Assembly: GCA_029582165.1 (NCBI GenBank)
Contig: CM055889.1
Location: 28,326,927 to 28,390,926, forward strand
Direction: 5' to 3'
DNA from: Portulaca oleracea
Lineage: Eukaryota > Streptophyta > Magnoliopsida > Caryophyllales > Portulacaceae
Length of the DNA stretch: 64,000 bases
Below are positions 21,962 through 34,849 of the stretch, one piece after another; position 1 is the first letter of the stretch; each line of letters starts with the position of its first letter. A program made the position numbers and the translations under genes. The notes beneath the pieces were generated by a model, which was given only the letters and a program-made list of their open reading frames with translations, was not told the origin of the DNA and made no database searches.

Positions 21962-22296
21962 AGGTTTGCATTAACTTAAGTTTTTTTTATTCATTTCTCC
22001 ATTGTTCATTACTAGTATAGTAGTCTTTTATTGGATTTGGTTGAAATATTGGTGTTCCCCATCCTTTGTGCCTCCAAGTGTGTTGGAGAAGTTGTTATTG
22101 CTATTGTGTTTGTTGATTTTGATGCATAATGGAGCTTTGAGGAAGAGTTAGAAATTTGTGCCCACAAGTTGTTCGATAAAATGCCCAAGTGAGAAAAACA
22201 CAAAGAACCCTTAGCCAAACACAAACCAACTACAAGAAAAACCCCAAACTCCACAAAATATCCCAAACACAATCCGTCCTTCACCCTTCCTTCGAT

Positions 22297-22614
22297 ATGG
22301 ATGATGACAATAGATCCGATCGAAAGGAATCAAGCCGACACCGTAATTCTCAATTTCAAGCTCTCGGGAAAAGACTCACTGCCGCTCTTGACAATCGGTT
22401 CTCTACCGCCAAGCGCAACATGGAAGCACTTATTGCACGGTTGGATAATCTCATCCAAGAACGTCGAGGTCCACCCCAAGACGAACAAAGGAGGTCAACT
22501 CGTATCCCTATCCGTCCTCCTCCCTCTTACGAGTTGAGTGACGATGATAGAGATTCGCTTCGACGCCATCTCGACGGGACACTATTGGGGAGCCATTCTA
22601 CTATTCCCCACTAA
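22297..22614 (+). pseudogene. Gag N-terminal remnant of the small gypsy element
   Basis: The frame starting MDDDNRSDRKESSRHRN is highly charged (GKRLTAALDNRFSTAKRN, ARLDNLIQERRGPP) and ends at 22614. It resembles the N-terminus of the gag that starts at 38441 in the related truncated element, including the upstream leader. The main retrotransposon gag domain is missing: a deletion joins this end to the zinc knuckle in another frame. Confidence 0.65.
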
Positions 22615-22619
22615 CGACC

Positions 22620-23272
22620 GTCACATCCCAGAAGTGTGTCAAATGTCGGCATGTGGGACATGATTCTTTGCAATGTCCGATAATGGCTATGATTGAGGCT
22701 TGGATTGAAGAACCATTTGGTGTGGAGGAGCAAACTAGTGACGTGATGGAGGAAGTTAAAGAGCGAAACCTCCCTTCCCCACTTGAAAAGTTTGAGGAGG
22801 TTGAGAAAAGGGAAGAACAAGAGGTGATGGAAGAAGTCCATCTCATGGCAAGTGAAGGAGAACTCCTTGAGCTTGATGAGGTCCAAGGAGAGTTCTTAAA
22901 GGAGGAGGCGCCAATTCAAATGCTTCCACAAGAGGAGGTCATGCACTATCAACCTAGCAAGGCAATCATTGAGCCACGATTGATTGAAAGTAAGGTCCAT
23001 TATGATTACCTCAACATTAATCTTTCTTGTGATGAATATCTTGTTGAGTTCAACAAGATAATTAATGCTAGGATTGAAAGAGGAAGCTACTATGAAAAAG
23101 AGACAACACAAACCCTCTTCAAGAATCGCTACTCATTCAAGAAAGGAGGAGTTCTTAGTGTAGCCATGCTTGGGCTTGTAGGAAGTCTCTACATTAGAAT
23201 ACAAAGTCATAGGGGATGCATTGATTTTTACCCCCAAGAGTTGAGGGCAACTCTTCTTCAAGAGGGGGAGTA
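22620..23272 (+). pseudogene. CCHC knuckle fused to an acidic open frame, small gypsy element
   Basis: An open frame begins with a full zinc knuckle CVKCRHVGHDSLQC (22635-22676; C-X2-C-X4-H-X4-C), then Glu-rich text (EEVKERNLPSPLEKFEEVEK), then a tail that runs without stops into the 3' LTR. It lies where protease and RT would be. The fusion appears to be a product of internal deletion. It may still be translated as a gag-like RNA-binding scrap. Confidence 0.6.
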
Positions 23273-24475
23273 TGAACCGTGTCGAGTTCGGGTCCAGGCT
23301 ACCAAAATCGGGCTTGTGGATGATGGTAAGAAGGACGAAATCCCGACCCAACAATTCCACACTAAGCCCACTCACCCAGACATGTTCAAGAACCGTTACA
23401 CCTTTTCAAGGGGTGGATTGATGAGTATCGGGTTTTCGTGGCTAAGGCGAGACGTCCATTGTCGGGGTCCAAACTTCCCCGCGGGTGTTTCAAATGGCCC
23501 GGGAAGAGATTCGGGACTTGTCGATAACCATGAGAGCCTATGGGATGTTGGTCATCTCGAGATGTCATGAATATTTGGCATCGTGGTTTGGTTGTGAGCC
23601 GGGTGAATAAACACAAGGTAATAATGGCGATCAAAGGTTTGAAATACGCGTGCCTTCACTCTTTGGGTCATAATTCCTTCGTTACAACTCCGATTGGTCT
23701 CAAATTTTGGCAGTTTAAAGCACACACCGAGAGCTTTCCATCAATATCTTACGGATCTAAAACGGAGTTTGGATGAAGAAGTTATGCGCGTTTGAAGTCG
23801 GCAGGGAAAAGCTGCCCAGAACAGTGACTCGCCCGAGTAATCTTGTGACTCGCCCGAGTCGTCATTCTGGTCTTCCCCGATGATTGACGATGGTGCGTTG
23901 GAGTTGCCAGGCTATGGAGGATAGAGAGCTGACTCGCCCGCGCCACCATGTGACTCGCCCGCGCCATGCTTCTGCGACGAACGCGCTGTTTCATATTTTT
24001 TTTTCTGTTTTTAACTAATTTCATGTTTAGTATAAATAGCTCGTTTAGCACCCTTTTCTAGCAGCTTTTGATGATGATGAACATGCTATTGCATTGGTTA
24101 GGGTTTCTCTAAGTTTTCTCCCAAAATCTAGATTACTTTATCCAATCTTTTAGTGGTGTTTCCAATCATTCCTTTATTGATCATTTGGTGGATGTCTCCT
24201 TTATGATGGTCATGGTGGGGTGTTAAGCGTTGATGGTGGACTACCTTTATCCAAGGTCATATCCAATCCCATTTGGTGTTCAAGGTTATTGATATTGGTT
24301 GATTTTGGTTATTATTTTTGTTATTGCTCAAGTTCAAGGCTATTGTTGAGGAGTTCAAGCATGGGTGATTGAGATGTTCATCTTTCTCCCCTTATTCTAT
24401 TGTTCATGGATTTCTCTCCCCTCTTCTACAACTCAAGCTAAAATTCATCAATACCTCCCACCGCGCCACGCTCCA
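23273..24475 (+). repeat. 3' LTR of the small gypsy element
   Basis: 1203 bp, preceded by the polypurine tract AAGAGGGGGAG. It differs from the 5' LTR by scattered substitutions and by one extra 21-bp unit containing GACTCGCCCGAGT near 23827-23850, which accounts for most of the length difference. Confidence 0.9.
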
Positions 24476-26216
24476 CAGAGATGGGTGTTAGGCTTGATAA
24501 GGGAATTGGTTTGCGTAGGGGTTTTCAATTGCAGAAAGCAGTAAATAATTAAGGAAAGCAATTAAACTAATCTAGACATGGATTCAAAGAAAGCAATAAA
24601 AGCATGAAATTAAAGAACTAAATCAAAATAGGAAATTAAAACAAGAAATTATACCTTTGATGAACTAATCTTCACTTCAATCCTTCACTTCGAATTTTTC
24701 CCCGAACAAACAAGAAAATTGTGAATTGGATTACTAAGAATCCTCAAATCCTCACTTTGAAGTAGGATTTGTGACTCTTAATCCTCCTCCTCACTAAAAG
24801 TTGGATTGTTTTTGTGACTAATCTAAGGAACTTGACTAACAAAATTATCAATAATAAAACTAATAGATCAAATAACTTTAGGGAAATTACCATAACCGAC
24901 ACCTAAACCCTAATCCTATCCAAAACCCTAAAAACTGACTCAAACTCTAAGAAAACCTAACCCGACATTAATCTGTCCTAAACCCTAATAAGACATACCC
25001 TAAACAAAGACCAACCTTAACCTGACTCAACCCTAAACTAACCCTACCGTCCAGACTGAACAAAGGGAGAAAGAAAGGAAAAGAAGAAAAGGGATTTAAA
25101 ATCCCTACTGCCAGACCCGAGGCAGGGAGAAAAGAGAGATAGATTAGAGGAGAAAAAGGGAAAGGAAACAGAGCACCAAATTCGAACCAAAATCAACTAA
25201 AAACTCATATTCAAATACCAAAACTCAAACGCATAAAAATATTAACCCAGAACATTTAATATAAAAATCACACAAGAACTGAACACATTTTAAACCGAAT
25301 ACATCTCAAATTCAAAGACTTGAACATTCAAGAACAAACCCAAATTTCGATTAACAAGAAGAAAAACAAAGATTCAAATATGAATAAAAATACGATAAAA
25401 CTAAATCTAACCTAATTCTAAACCTAAAACGAACCCTAGATTGCTGGCTGAAAACCTCTTCTTCTCCCTTTTATAGTCGATCCTCAGCTTCCTCTTCAAT
25501 TCTTAGCCCTCGATTCTCTTTCTATGTAGACGGATGTGATGAATTTGGATGTTGCGGTGAAGATAGGGGTGTATGCGTCGAAATGCTGCTGTGTGTTGTA
25601 CTTCATCTGAATTCTCAACCAAATATGAAAATGGGAAGATAAAATGAGTAAGAGATTAGAGAGAGAAATCGCGAGAAAATGAGAAATAGAAGAGCAGATG
25701 AGATGGAGATGGTGTTCGGTTATGGAGGGTGGTGTCGGGGCTGCTGCGCAAATGAGAACCAGAGAAGAGAGGGAGAAAGGGATGAAGAGAGGAGTGAAAG
25801 AAAAAGAGGGGAATTGAAAATAGAATTTAGGGTTTGGGGAAATTGTTTTAATCGACTGGGGGAAATAGGGGGGAAACGGGTTGTAGGGTTTGGGTAAGCG
25901 GGTATGGAACTGGGTAGGTGGATTAGGCTGAAAGGAGGGAAACGTGTGGGCTGGGCCGAATAAGACAGAGTTTTGGGCTGGGGAATGGGATTAAGATTTA
26001 GGTTTTCATTTTATTTTCTAATTTTTATCTTTTTTATTCAATTTTAGCAATAATAACAACTATAAATAATAAACTAACATAAAATCTAATAAAAATGCAA
26101 AATGAGTAAAAACACATAATAAAAATCCTAAAATAATTATTAAAGACAAGCAAAACACCTTATAAAATGATAAGAATTTGGTTCGAAACGAGACCGAACA
26201 ACACTCCCACACAAGG

Positions 26217-26237
26217 GTTTGCTCGCCCCGAGCAAAC
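26217..26237. repeat. Perfect hairpin next to the polypurine tract of the Tat element
   Basis: GTTTGCTCG and CGAGCAAAC (9-bp arms, CCC loop) sit 16 bp from the LTR edge at 26200, immediately upstream of the minus-strand polypurine tract. The hairpin is therefore at the site where plus-strand DNA synthesis would be primed. Confidence 0.8.
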
Positions 26238-26562
26238 TTAAAACAAAGAAAAAGACAGAGAAAAAGAAACTAAAAACCATAACTCACTTTCGCAGGAATC
26301 GCGGATACATTTAGCACATGCATCAAGCTCTTGAAACCCCTTGGCAGCCCAAGTGGACGAGGAAGGTCTCGTGAGGGTTTCTAGAAGCTATACCCACAAA
26401 AGCCAAGAGAAAAGAAAAAGGGAAAGAAGAAGAAGTGAAAAACCAAAAACAAAACAAAACAAAGGCGAAGAAGATATTCTCATCCCCAATCATGCATTTA
26501 GTTCCCCAACCCACCTCAACAATCAAATGGAAGAAGCAGATATAAACAAACAAGGACACAAT

Positions 26563-27432
26563 TAGACCTGGCAATTCTCGACCCGACCCGGAAACCCGAC
26601 CCAAACCGACCCGCAAAAAGTGGGTTTTGAACACGAAATTCCGACCCGGGACCCGAAAATGACCCGACCCAAAGAACCCGGTAAAAAGCGGGTCAGGTCG
26701 GGTCAGGTTTGGGTCGACCCGTTGGGTCAGACACTTTAATTTTAAGTGTTTTGTCTACTTTGACCTTGTGCAAAAAAATGGGTCCATTCCATGAAAATTA
26801 AGGCCCAAAAGTAAAATATTGGGTGGTTTTGGAAAGCTATGCGTAGAGAGACATACAAATGAAATAATCAAATAACAAATGACCAAAACAAAACCCTAAC
26901 ACTGTCACTCACTCACTCTTTCAGTGAACCCTCAAACTCCTGCAGTCCCTCCTCTCTCTTCTCTTTCAGTAAAATAGTGTATTATTGTCAAAGGTCAAAG
27001 TTCAGTGCATTATTGTCCAATACACCAAAAGTTTAGTATATTAGCATCCCAAAACCCTATATATTTCATAAGTATTGTTATTCGTGATTGTTGACGTAAA
27101 CCGCATAATACTTGTAGACTTGAAGATTATTAAATTTTGTCCATTAGGTGTATATTAATATGTCAATACAACTATGACATATCATGGTGGTCGAACTTGG
27201 AATGGAATGATACATTACATAGGTGTCTTTGACTAATTATAATCAATTTTATTAGTTGTAAGTGACTGAGAAAAAGAGCGGTCATGACCCGTAAACCCGA
27301 CCCAAACCGCCTGAAACCGGAATACACCCGACCCGTATTTACCCGAACCCGAAATACACCCGACCCGTATTTACCCGAACCCGATATACGACCGACCCGT
27401 AACCCGCCCGCCCGCCCGTATTGACAGGTCTA
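26563..27432. mobile_element. Non-autonomous hAT element
   Basis: Perfect 8-bp target duplication GACACAAT (26555-26562, 27433-27440). Termini TAGACCTGGCAAT and, inverted at the right end, ATTGACAGGTCTA match the hAT pattern. Both subterminal regions are packed with ACCCGACCC words (left end also as GGGTCAGGTCGGGTC), and the right end has two near-identical units around ACCCGACCCGTATTTACCCG. 870 bp, no transposase. Confidence 0.9.
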
Positions 27433-29806
27433 GACACAATGGTTGGAAAACTGCCAATCCTTGAGGTTTTCAACCCCGACACTTCATTATGAATAAGAAT
27501 CCTCGTGCACAAGTGCGAGTGGGCCCTAATCGATCCTTCCTAACCTAAGCCAGACAATCAAAATTATTTTCATGCTCAAGCTTGGGATTATTGACTAACC
27601 TAACTTCACTCTTTTGTTTTTCTTTCAGCTTTATCTTTTCTTTTTCTTTCTTTTTCAATTTCTCAACTTTTTCTTTTTTTTCTTCTTTGTTTTGCTTTTT
27701 CTTTCTTTATTCAACTTTCTTTTTCATTTTCTTCACTCTTTTCTTTCTTAATTAAGCCTCACTCTCAATCTGTTTTCTATATTTTAGGGCGTGGACGTCG
27801 GGTTTTCCGGGAATCAGACTGGGCTTCGCAAAGGGTTACCCTACCTGATTCGGGTTGCTCCATACGTAAACATTGTACTTAAGGGGCTTGAGCTCCGTCC
27901 ACCCATACCAACCCTCCTCGGTGGAATCGACAGTAATTAATTAATTCATTAATTAAGAGAGCAAGAGCATTTGAACAACTGAGACCGTCTAACTTTAGGT
28001 AAAAAATTCACAATCGGGGCATGTAAGAGTTGAGGACTCTACTTTCACATTCCATGTCAAGGTCTAATAGAGATAAATCATAGCAGAAATCCTTCCTAAG
28101 GCCTATCATTATTCATATCGTCCACTTCTAAATGATTGAATCATCCAATTAGACAACTACCTACACAACTGTGAACGAAAACATCTTCAAAAAGAAAAAG
28201 AAACTTTTTGGGGTTTTTCACAACCTTTTTCCCTTTTTTCTTTCATTTTCACGAAATTTTTTTCAAATTTTAGATAGAAACTACGAAAAACAAAAATAAT
28301 AAAAAAAAGGTGATCTACCCATGAACATGGAAATATCTCCCACACAAAACATCACAATGTCCCCATTGTAAGAAGGGGTGTCACAAGTAAGGTAGAGAAC
28401 CTAAGAAGAACATACAAACAAACACCTAGCAAGCAAAAAGACCCGAGCCCACACGGCTCCAACAACAAGATAATCCCAACATTCACACACAAGGGGTTCG
28501 CCACCCAACAGGAAAAATCAAGCATGCATCATAAATCAAGAATATAAACACTCAAAGAGAGGGCAGAAGGTGGTTACCTCAAAATCTTCAATTAATCGAT
28601 CTGCGATCCAAAAGCACCAAGCATAAGGTTAGGATATGCAACTTAAACTCATATAAATGCTTAGAACTTGGCATGCAAGATTAAAACAAAAATAAAAATA
28701 TATACAAGTCACTACTAACTAAAAAAAGTAAAGAAAAACCAAAATGAATCTCACTCTTTTTCTTTTTTTTTTCTTAGACTCAAAAACTGGAATACATACT
28801 ACACCCCCACTCCCACACAAAAAGGTTGCATTGTTCTCAATGGAAACAGAAGTAAGGTAAGCATGCACTCCAAAAGGAAAGAAAAAGAAACACACAAAAA
28901 GAAAACAAAAGAAGAAAAGAAAGAGTACTCACTAATTGTACAAGAAAGGTGAGGAAGGATATTACCTGGAAGGCTTCTTATTAAGAAATTCACTCCTTCT
29001 CACCTCAAGATATCCGGCACCAAGTCAGAACTATTTAACGCCCGGAGTAACAAGTCATGCATCCGTGAATGCATCTCAAAGTGGTGTAGGTAAGAGCACA
29101 CTCTCAAAATTACATCAACAAACATTAGTGCTCTTAACAGTTTATCAAATGCCTTAGAAAAGTCATAGAAAGGACGGACTACATGAATGTACAAAACTTT
29201 CCTAGGCACGATGAATTAAGACATGACAATTGAATCCTCCCATTGACTTGTAAATGGAGATTGGGTATGCAAATCAATGGGAGGGGGAAATACAACACAT
29301 TCCTGAACATGCTCATGCAAAAACTTGGACGCCAACAATGATTCAAACTCAATATCCATGCAATTATCATCAAACACCGATTCCAAATCACAACTTTCAT
29401 CCAAATAATCATCATAATCATCAATGGGTGATAAGGAAAACATAGGGTTAGACCACATCATAACACTCCCAACATCATAAACAAGCACATCTTCATCTTC
29501 ATCAATATCAGACCCATCAGAAGAACTATCAACATAAGAAGACAAATGTGCATCATTCAAATCAACATCAAAAGCGAAAGTGGAAGGCTCAGGGTCATAA
29601 CTCATCGTGAATGACTCATAAAGCATATCATCATCAAAAGCATCATTGTCACAATCCAAGTTCAAACAATTAGGATCAATCCCCAAAGAATTAAGCTCAT
29701 CATCACAAGATTCCACATCAATGGATTCACAAGAAAGGGTAGTTAATGCCTCACTAATGCAATGATTCTCAATGAAAGTGAATAATTCAGTATCAAGCAC
29801 ACATTC

Positions 29807-30230
29807 TGTAAAACCCCGGAAAATACCAGTAGAAATACCGTTAAAATGATAAAAACATGATTTTATTTTATTATATGATTACCTGTTGATCACACGGAGC
29901 TTTTAGGACCGCGATTGTTTTCGTTAGAATTTTTAGAGTCTTAAAAATATCAGTTAGGAATTTTTGGGACTTCAAGTGTAAGATCTTTTTATCAGTTGGG
30001 GGAGATTGTTATCTGTTTTATTACTGTTATTTGTCCATGGATATATTATTAATTTTTAGATTTTTGTTGGGTGTTGATGATGTCACGTAAATGACATCAT
30101 CAGGTAATTTTTCATCAGTTTTCTTGATATATTCTGTCCAAAATCAGTAACCGTTTTCCTCCCATTTGTAAAACCCACTACCTGTGCAAGCCAATTTGTT
30201 GCCCAGCCTCTTGGTGACACGGGTCTCCTC

Positions 30231-30271
<41 letters not shown>

Positions 30272-33200
30272 AAATCAGTACATATATGTACTGTTGATGG
30301 TTGCTGCTGGACGAACGCATACACCCCTCCATTCTCCTTCTTCCTCCTCCCTCAAAACCCTACGCTCACCCCAGCCAAGTCCCCTCCATTTTTTTTTTCT
30401 CTTTCTTCCTCTTCTTCCTTCCTCATCCTCTTTTCTTCTTCTTCTTCCTTTTCTGTTTCCCCGACCCCCCTCAAAACCCTACACACCCCCACCCCGAACC
30501 ACACCAAAAACCTTACGCCACCACTCCGCGCATGTACCTCGACCAAGCTCTGCGGACCTGACTTCCCGGTGACGACCAACCCCGACGAGCAAACCCCGGG
30601 CCGGAGTTAGAAGTTTTGCGGCTGCCTCGACCACCCCCGCTGTTCCACCGAAGACCACGACCGCCGGGACCTTTTCCGCCATGTCTGCCGCCACCTAGCC
30701 GGACTCCGACCGCCCCGAGCACCACCCCGGCCCACCTTTTCTAGCTTGGACCCATTGTTTGTGCCCTAAAACTCTTATTTTCTCTCTCTATATTTTATTA
30801 GCATAATCACTGTTTTGGGTTAGTTAATGGGTTATTAAGAGTTGTTTATTGTTAATATTATGAAAGATTACATGGATGTTTTAGAACTTGATGATTAGGA
30901 GTGGTTTAATGTGTGTATTTGTGTTAGGGTTAGTGTATTCATGCTATTATATTACTAGTGTGTTATTAGAGTAGATAAACTTGTGTATATATTGTTAATA
31001 ATGGATAAATACATGTTAGAATGCTAAGTGTAATGTTAGGGTATTATTAGTTACTACTCCTAGTTTAAATGTTTAGGTGTGTTATCTTAATGCTTGTATC
31101 GATGGTTATATCTCATGATTATTAATGTATTAATGTTGGGTTAAGTAGTGTAAAATATCATGTTATATTGTATATTAGTTTTCTTTCAAGTATATTATCC
31201 ATTCTTGTCAATAATTTTAAGTTATTAATTTTTCCATATTATTTGGTAACATTATTATTTTCCTAATGCTTAAAGTATGTTATTATTATTATCTATATTG
31301 TTGGTTATTTACTATGTATGTAATATTTTGAAGTATAATATTTGATGGTTTTTATTTTAAAAAGTATGTTGGAAAATAATAATAGTAGGTCTTGATTTTA
31401 TGTTTTTAAAAAAAAGTTATTACTATTACGTAATATTAAGTTAATTATATGTTAGTAGGCCCTTGGTAAAGTTTGAACTTTATATTTGAAGTAATACCAT
31501 TAGATCCCAATATTAGTTTAGTACATATGATTTTACTAAGCTTATCGTAATTTTGGAAGTTTATTATTACAAGGTAACATTATATTAAAGTTATGACTAT
31601 TTTTTATTTTCAAGCTTGGTATTACTAATAGCATAAATTTACAATGTTCGAAACTTAGTTTTTATACAACAAGTATTAAAGTACCTCTTTACCTTACAAG
31701 TCTTGGAGTAATCCAATTATTTATATTGTCTTTTTATATGATAAGTATAAGTTGGAATATTAGCAAATTTTGGTGGAAAGTTTAATATTGTTACTATATG
31801 GAAACTTGTTTTATGACTAAGAGATTATTAGGTTATACTACTTGCTTTTACCAAATTATATATACTAGAAGAGTCATTTATTTTTCGAACTTATTATATA
31901 GTGATAAGTGTGTGTGGACTTGAAGTTCTATGTCTTGGAATAGTATATTTATTATGTTATATGAGAAGTATTTGTAAGGTTGCCTCATGAGAACTAGGAA
32001 CATGTTTAGGAACCCTAAATATGTGTTGTAACTAATTTAAATGTGATAATAGTGGCCTATTGAAGTGAAATGCATGGCTGGTGGCATTTTGGTAAATATA
32101 GTGAATAGTGCCATGCAAATCTCAAGTTGGGTTCTAGGTACTACATGAAAATGAGAAGCATGTTATGTGAGAAACTTCAAGTAAGCCTCTTGTCTAAATA
32201 GTCATGTTTAGTATATAGTTTGAAAAGTAAGGCATATGCTTCATGTTAGTGTTTTGATAATTAGCTACACATAATACGTGATTCGTAGGTTTTGGTAAGA
32301 TGGGAAAGGGTAGGTTTTATGAATTAGCTATTTTGGCGAGCGAGTCTTGATTCTAGAAACTTTCGATTATTAGGTTCGAGCGAGGAAGCGAACCAGTAGC
32401 TCCGTGTGCGTTTCCTGAGTGACGTGATTTTCTGCAGGTAATGTCTATGCCCTAATCCCTATTGGATGCTCTTGAACTGTTTTAAGTGTTTTTACTATGT
32501 TTTGGAACATGCATCCTGATTGGGACCTTATAACTAGACTGTCTATTTGCTGTGAAAGTTAAGTTCCTTGCTTTATTAAATTGTGGACAGTCTTTTGGCT
32601 TTAATGTTGTAAGTTTTGGTTTTGGAAATGGTTTGGACGAGTATGGTTAGATCTGAAATTATTAACCTGACTAAATCAATGGATACGAGTTTAATGCGGG
32701 TTCGGGCAGTTTCCTCTGAGATCAGGTGGTTACCTGTGAGAGGGGCTGTCAAGAGACCAGGTTACGCCTGGTAGTATCGGTATGAGTTTTGCGATGGCCA
32801 TCCGGATTGTGAATTGAGATTGTGAATTGTGGAATTTTGGAAATGAGATTGTTATGGAAGTGGTTGGAATGATATATGTATGATTTGCGAGTCTTTGACT
32901 CCGAGGGGCAATACGGAAGCCCCGCCCGCTATAAAATATGGAAATGAGTAAGTTGATTGGTGAAAATCTTTTGTGAAATTTTGAACTGTTTTGCCCCTTC
33001 CCTCAAAAGTATTGAAATGAATTGTGTAATGGTTTTAGACTGTTAGGGGTAGACATTATTGAGGTTTCCCCCCTCATTTTTGAACTGTTTTGTTTTCATG
33101 TACCGATCAGTAGCTTGTGGAGTTTTGGGCATAGAAGTGAGGACCTTGAAGTTAGAATAAAGTTTAGTTTACTTTAAATTCGAAGTTTAGTTAATGTCGA

Positions 33201-33413
33201 GACTATGTTGTTCTAGAATTTTTGAAGTTGCCTTATTGTTAATTTGAAGAGGTTAACGAACAGTTGTTAGTATCCTTTCCTGCCTTGTATCTCTTCGGAG
33301 GTACGGCAGTAGCGCCCGAGGTAATTAAAAGTATGTTGAAGTTTCCGCTGTTTATTTTAGTAGATGTTTGACCTTGATCGTTAAGTTTTGTATTCTATTT
33401 TTGGGGCGTTACA
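29807..33413 (+). mobile_element. Solo LTR, 3.6 kb, Tekay/Del-like chromovirus
   Basis: Starts TGTAAAACCCCGG, ends GGGGCGTTACA, with the perfect 5-bp duplication CATTC on both sides (29802-29806, 33414-33418). There is no internal region, so the element was reduced by LTR-LTR recombination. Very long LTRs ending GGGGCGTTACA are typical of the Tekay/Del lineage. It contains a CT microsatellite and a GC-rich block; small ORFs there are not genes. It splits the gag-like ORF of the Tat element. Confidence 0.85.
30232..30268 (+). repeat. CT microsatellite within the solo LTR
   Basis: Continuous CT run of about 37 bp, followed by pyrimidine-rich DNA up to about 30460. Confidence 0.85.
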
Positions 33414-34288
33414 CATTCAATCACAAAAGATTCAATTTCATTCTCAACAAGATCATGCTCAATTGCATCACAAGCATCATGGTATTCACTAAACTCAACC
33501 TTCTCTTCACATACAAGCATGGATAACGATGTGGACAATGGCTCATCATCAAGCATGTTTTCATCAATTTCTACATCATCACACACAAGATCATCATATT
33601 CCTCATGCTCACTAGGTGCAGCTAAAGCTAAGGAATTGCTAAGCCTGAGGCATGGTCTATTATAGTAGTCATCATCCTCATCATAATCATATATAGATGA
33701 ATCAACACGCATTTCAGGACTCAATAATGAATGATCTACTTCAACTATTGAATCAACCATTTGTGGAGAAAAAGCTTCTACCCCAGTTTTAAGCACGTGT
33801 TCAAATTCTTGCATACATTCATTCATTTTCACACGCATCTCAACTTGAAAATCATCCAGTTTAGCATGAATGTTGTCTAATTCAACTTGTACACAAGAAT
33901 CAGAATCATGATATGGAGATTCACAATGCAAGCACACAGGAACAACATCACATTAGGGAGGATTATAAGAGTTCTCTACATAATCCCTACCATAAGATTG
34001 ATCATCAAAATACACGGGATAATCACATGGCTGTTCAGCTTCGGTCCCAGAGGGTGGTGCATAAGGATATTGGAAGCTAGGACTAACACTTTATTGCTCA
34101 AATTCATAAGAATCCCTAGACAACCATTCAAGTAATTCCCATGCTTTTTCTTGTCCTAAACTGGAAAACCCGTAATAATCTAAGAGGTTTCGGGTCTCAT
34201 AATTCACAGCCTCATTCACAATTCCCAACATATCCAATGTACCATAAAAGATACCAAACATTTCACATTAAGCACGATAATCATGTAA

Positions 34289-34647
34289 CAAAAAATTACT
34301 TAGAGGTACCCTAACTTTTGAAGAAACAATTTTTTGGTACCCTAACTTTTCAAAACTAATTTTGAGGTACCCTTACTTTTAGGATTAGAAATTATTAGGT
34401 GAATTTCCGGCGAAACTCCGATTGATTCAAATCATTTTCGTCCACAAAAACAAAGGGTATTTTCATCCATAAAAACACTTAATCAATTTCCCGCTTAAAG
34501 CTCACCGGTGAATTCAAATCATTCGCCGGAAATTCACTTAATTATTTCTAATTCTAAAAGTTAGGGTACCCTAAAATTAGTTTTTAAAAGTTGGGGTACC
34601 AGAAAAACATTTCACCAAAAATTAGGGTACCCCTTAAAAATTTTTTG
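34289..34647. mobile_element. Palindromic MITE, Mutator type (copy 1)
   Basis: Perfect 9-bp target duplication ATCATGTAA (34280-34288, 34648-34656). The whole 359-bp element folds back on itself: GAGGTACCCTAACTTTTG at the left pairs with the inverted right end. The centre pairs GTGAATTTCCGGCGAA with its complement. 9-bp duplication plus long arms point to the Mutator superfamily. A relative lies at 48699-49040. Confidence 0.9.
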
Positions 34648-34849
34648 ATCATGTAATCTAGCAAAATACTTCCAAAATATTTCATGCTTATATTGGGGAA
34701 ATCGGGGACTAGCTATAACTCTTTTTTTTATACTTTTTAATTTTTTTTCCATATTCAATTTCTTTAACTACATTTTCTTGGAAGAATCTAGAAAGCAATA
34801 AACTATTTACACACAAACCAATGACCTAATCTACCAAATAACGCCATAT

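Larger units (their letters stand above)
20758..24475 (+). mobile_element. Small gypsy element with intact LTR pair and deleted pol
   Basis: Starts TGAACCG, ends CGCTCCA, and is flanked by the perfect 5-bp duplication CAGAG (20753-20757, 24476-24480). LTRs are 1187 and 1203 bp and very similar. Between them are a Met-tRNA-type primer site (TGGTATCAGAGCTTA), a short gag start, a CCHC knuckle, an acidic open frame and a polypurine tract. There is no protease, RT or integrase, so it is non-autonomous. The primer site and leader match the element whose LTR starts at 37175. Confidence 0.9.
20702..26200 (-). repeat. 3' LTR of the Tat-type element (split at 20757/24481)
   Basis: The outer 56 bp (20702-20757) and the remaining 1720 bp (24481-26200) join to match the LTR at 34866-36643. 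The gap is filled by the small gypsy element at 20758-24475 and its target duplication. Total 1776 bp. Confidence 0.85.
26201..29215 (-). other. 3' untranslated internal region of the Tat element
   Basis: Non-coding internal DNA between the gag-like ORF and the 3' LTR, rich in A/T tracts and poly-T/poly-C words (for example 27610-27770). A hAT element is inserted at 26563-27432. No RT or integrase motifs are seen in any frame. Confidence 0.6.
29216..34140 (-). pseudogene. Gag-like acidic ORF of the Tat element, split by a solo LTR
   Basis: The minus-strand frame has a CCHC knuckle, CLHCESPYHDSDSC (near 33900-33935), a coiled-coil-like segment (LDDFQVEMRVKMNECMQEF), then long Asp/Glu-rich text. 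It is open to 33414, is cut by the Tekay-like solo LTR, and resumes in the same frame from 29801 to 29216. Stops upstream of 33937 separate it from a gag-like piece near 34100-34160 (AWELLEWLSRDSYEF). The knuckle and position just downstream of the primer site support gag. Not functional in this copy. Confidence 0.65.

Noticed and set aside
22653..23570. 305-codon ORF as an intact gene
   Set aside because: It begins inside a zinc knuckle and runs into the 3' LTR of the small gypsy element, so it is part of a deleted element and not a host gene.
30294..30725. Several overlapping ORFs on both strands in the solo LTR
   Set aside because: They arise from pyrimidine-rich and GC-rich DNA that has no stops in several frames. 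Proline/serine- or glycine-rich, no domain.
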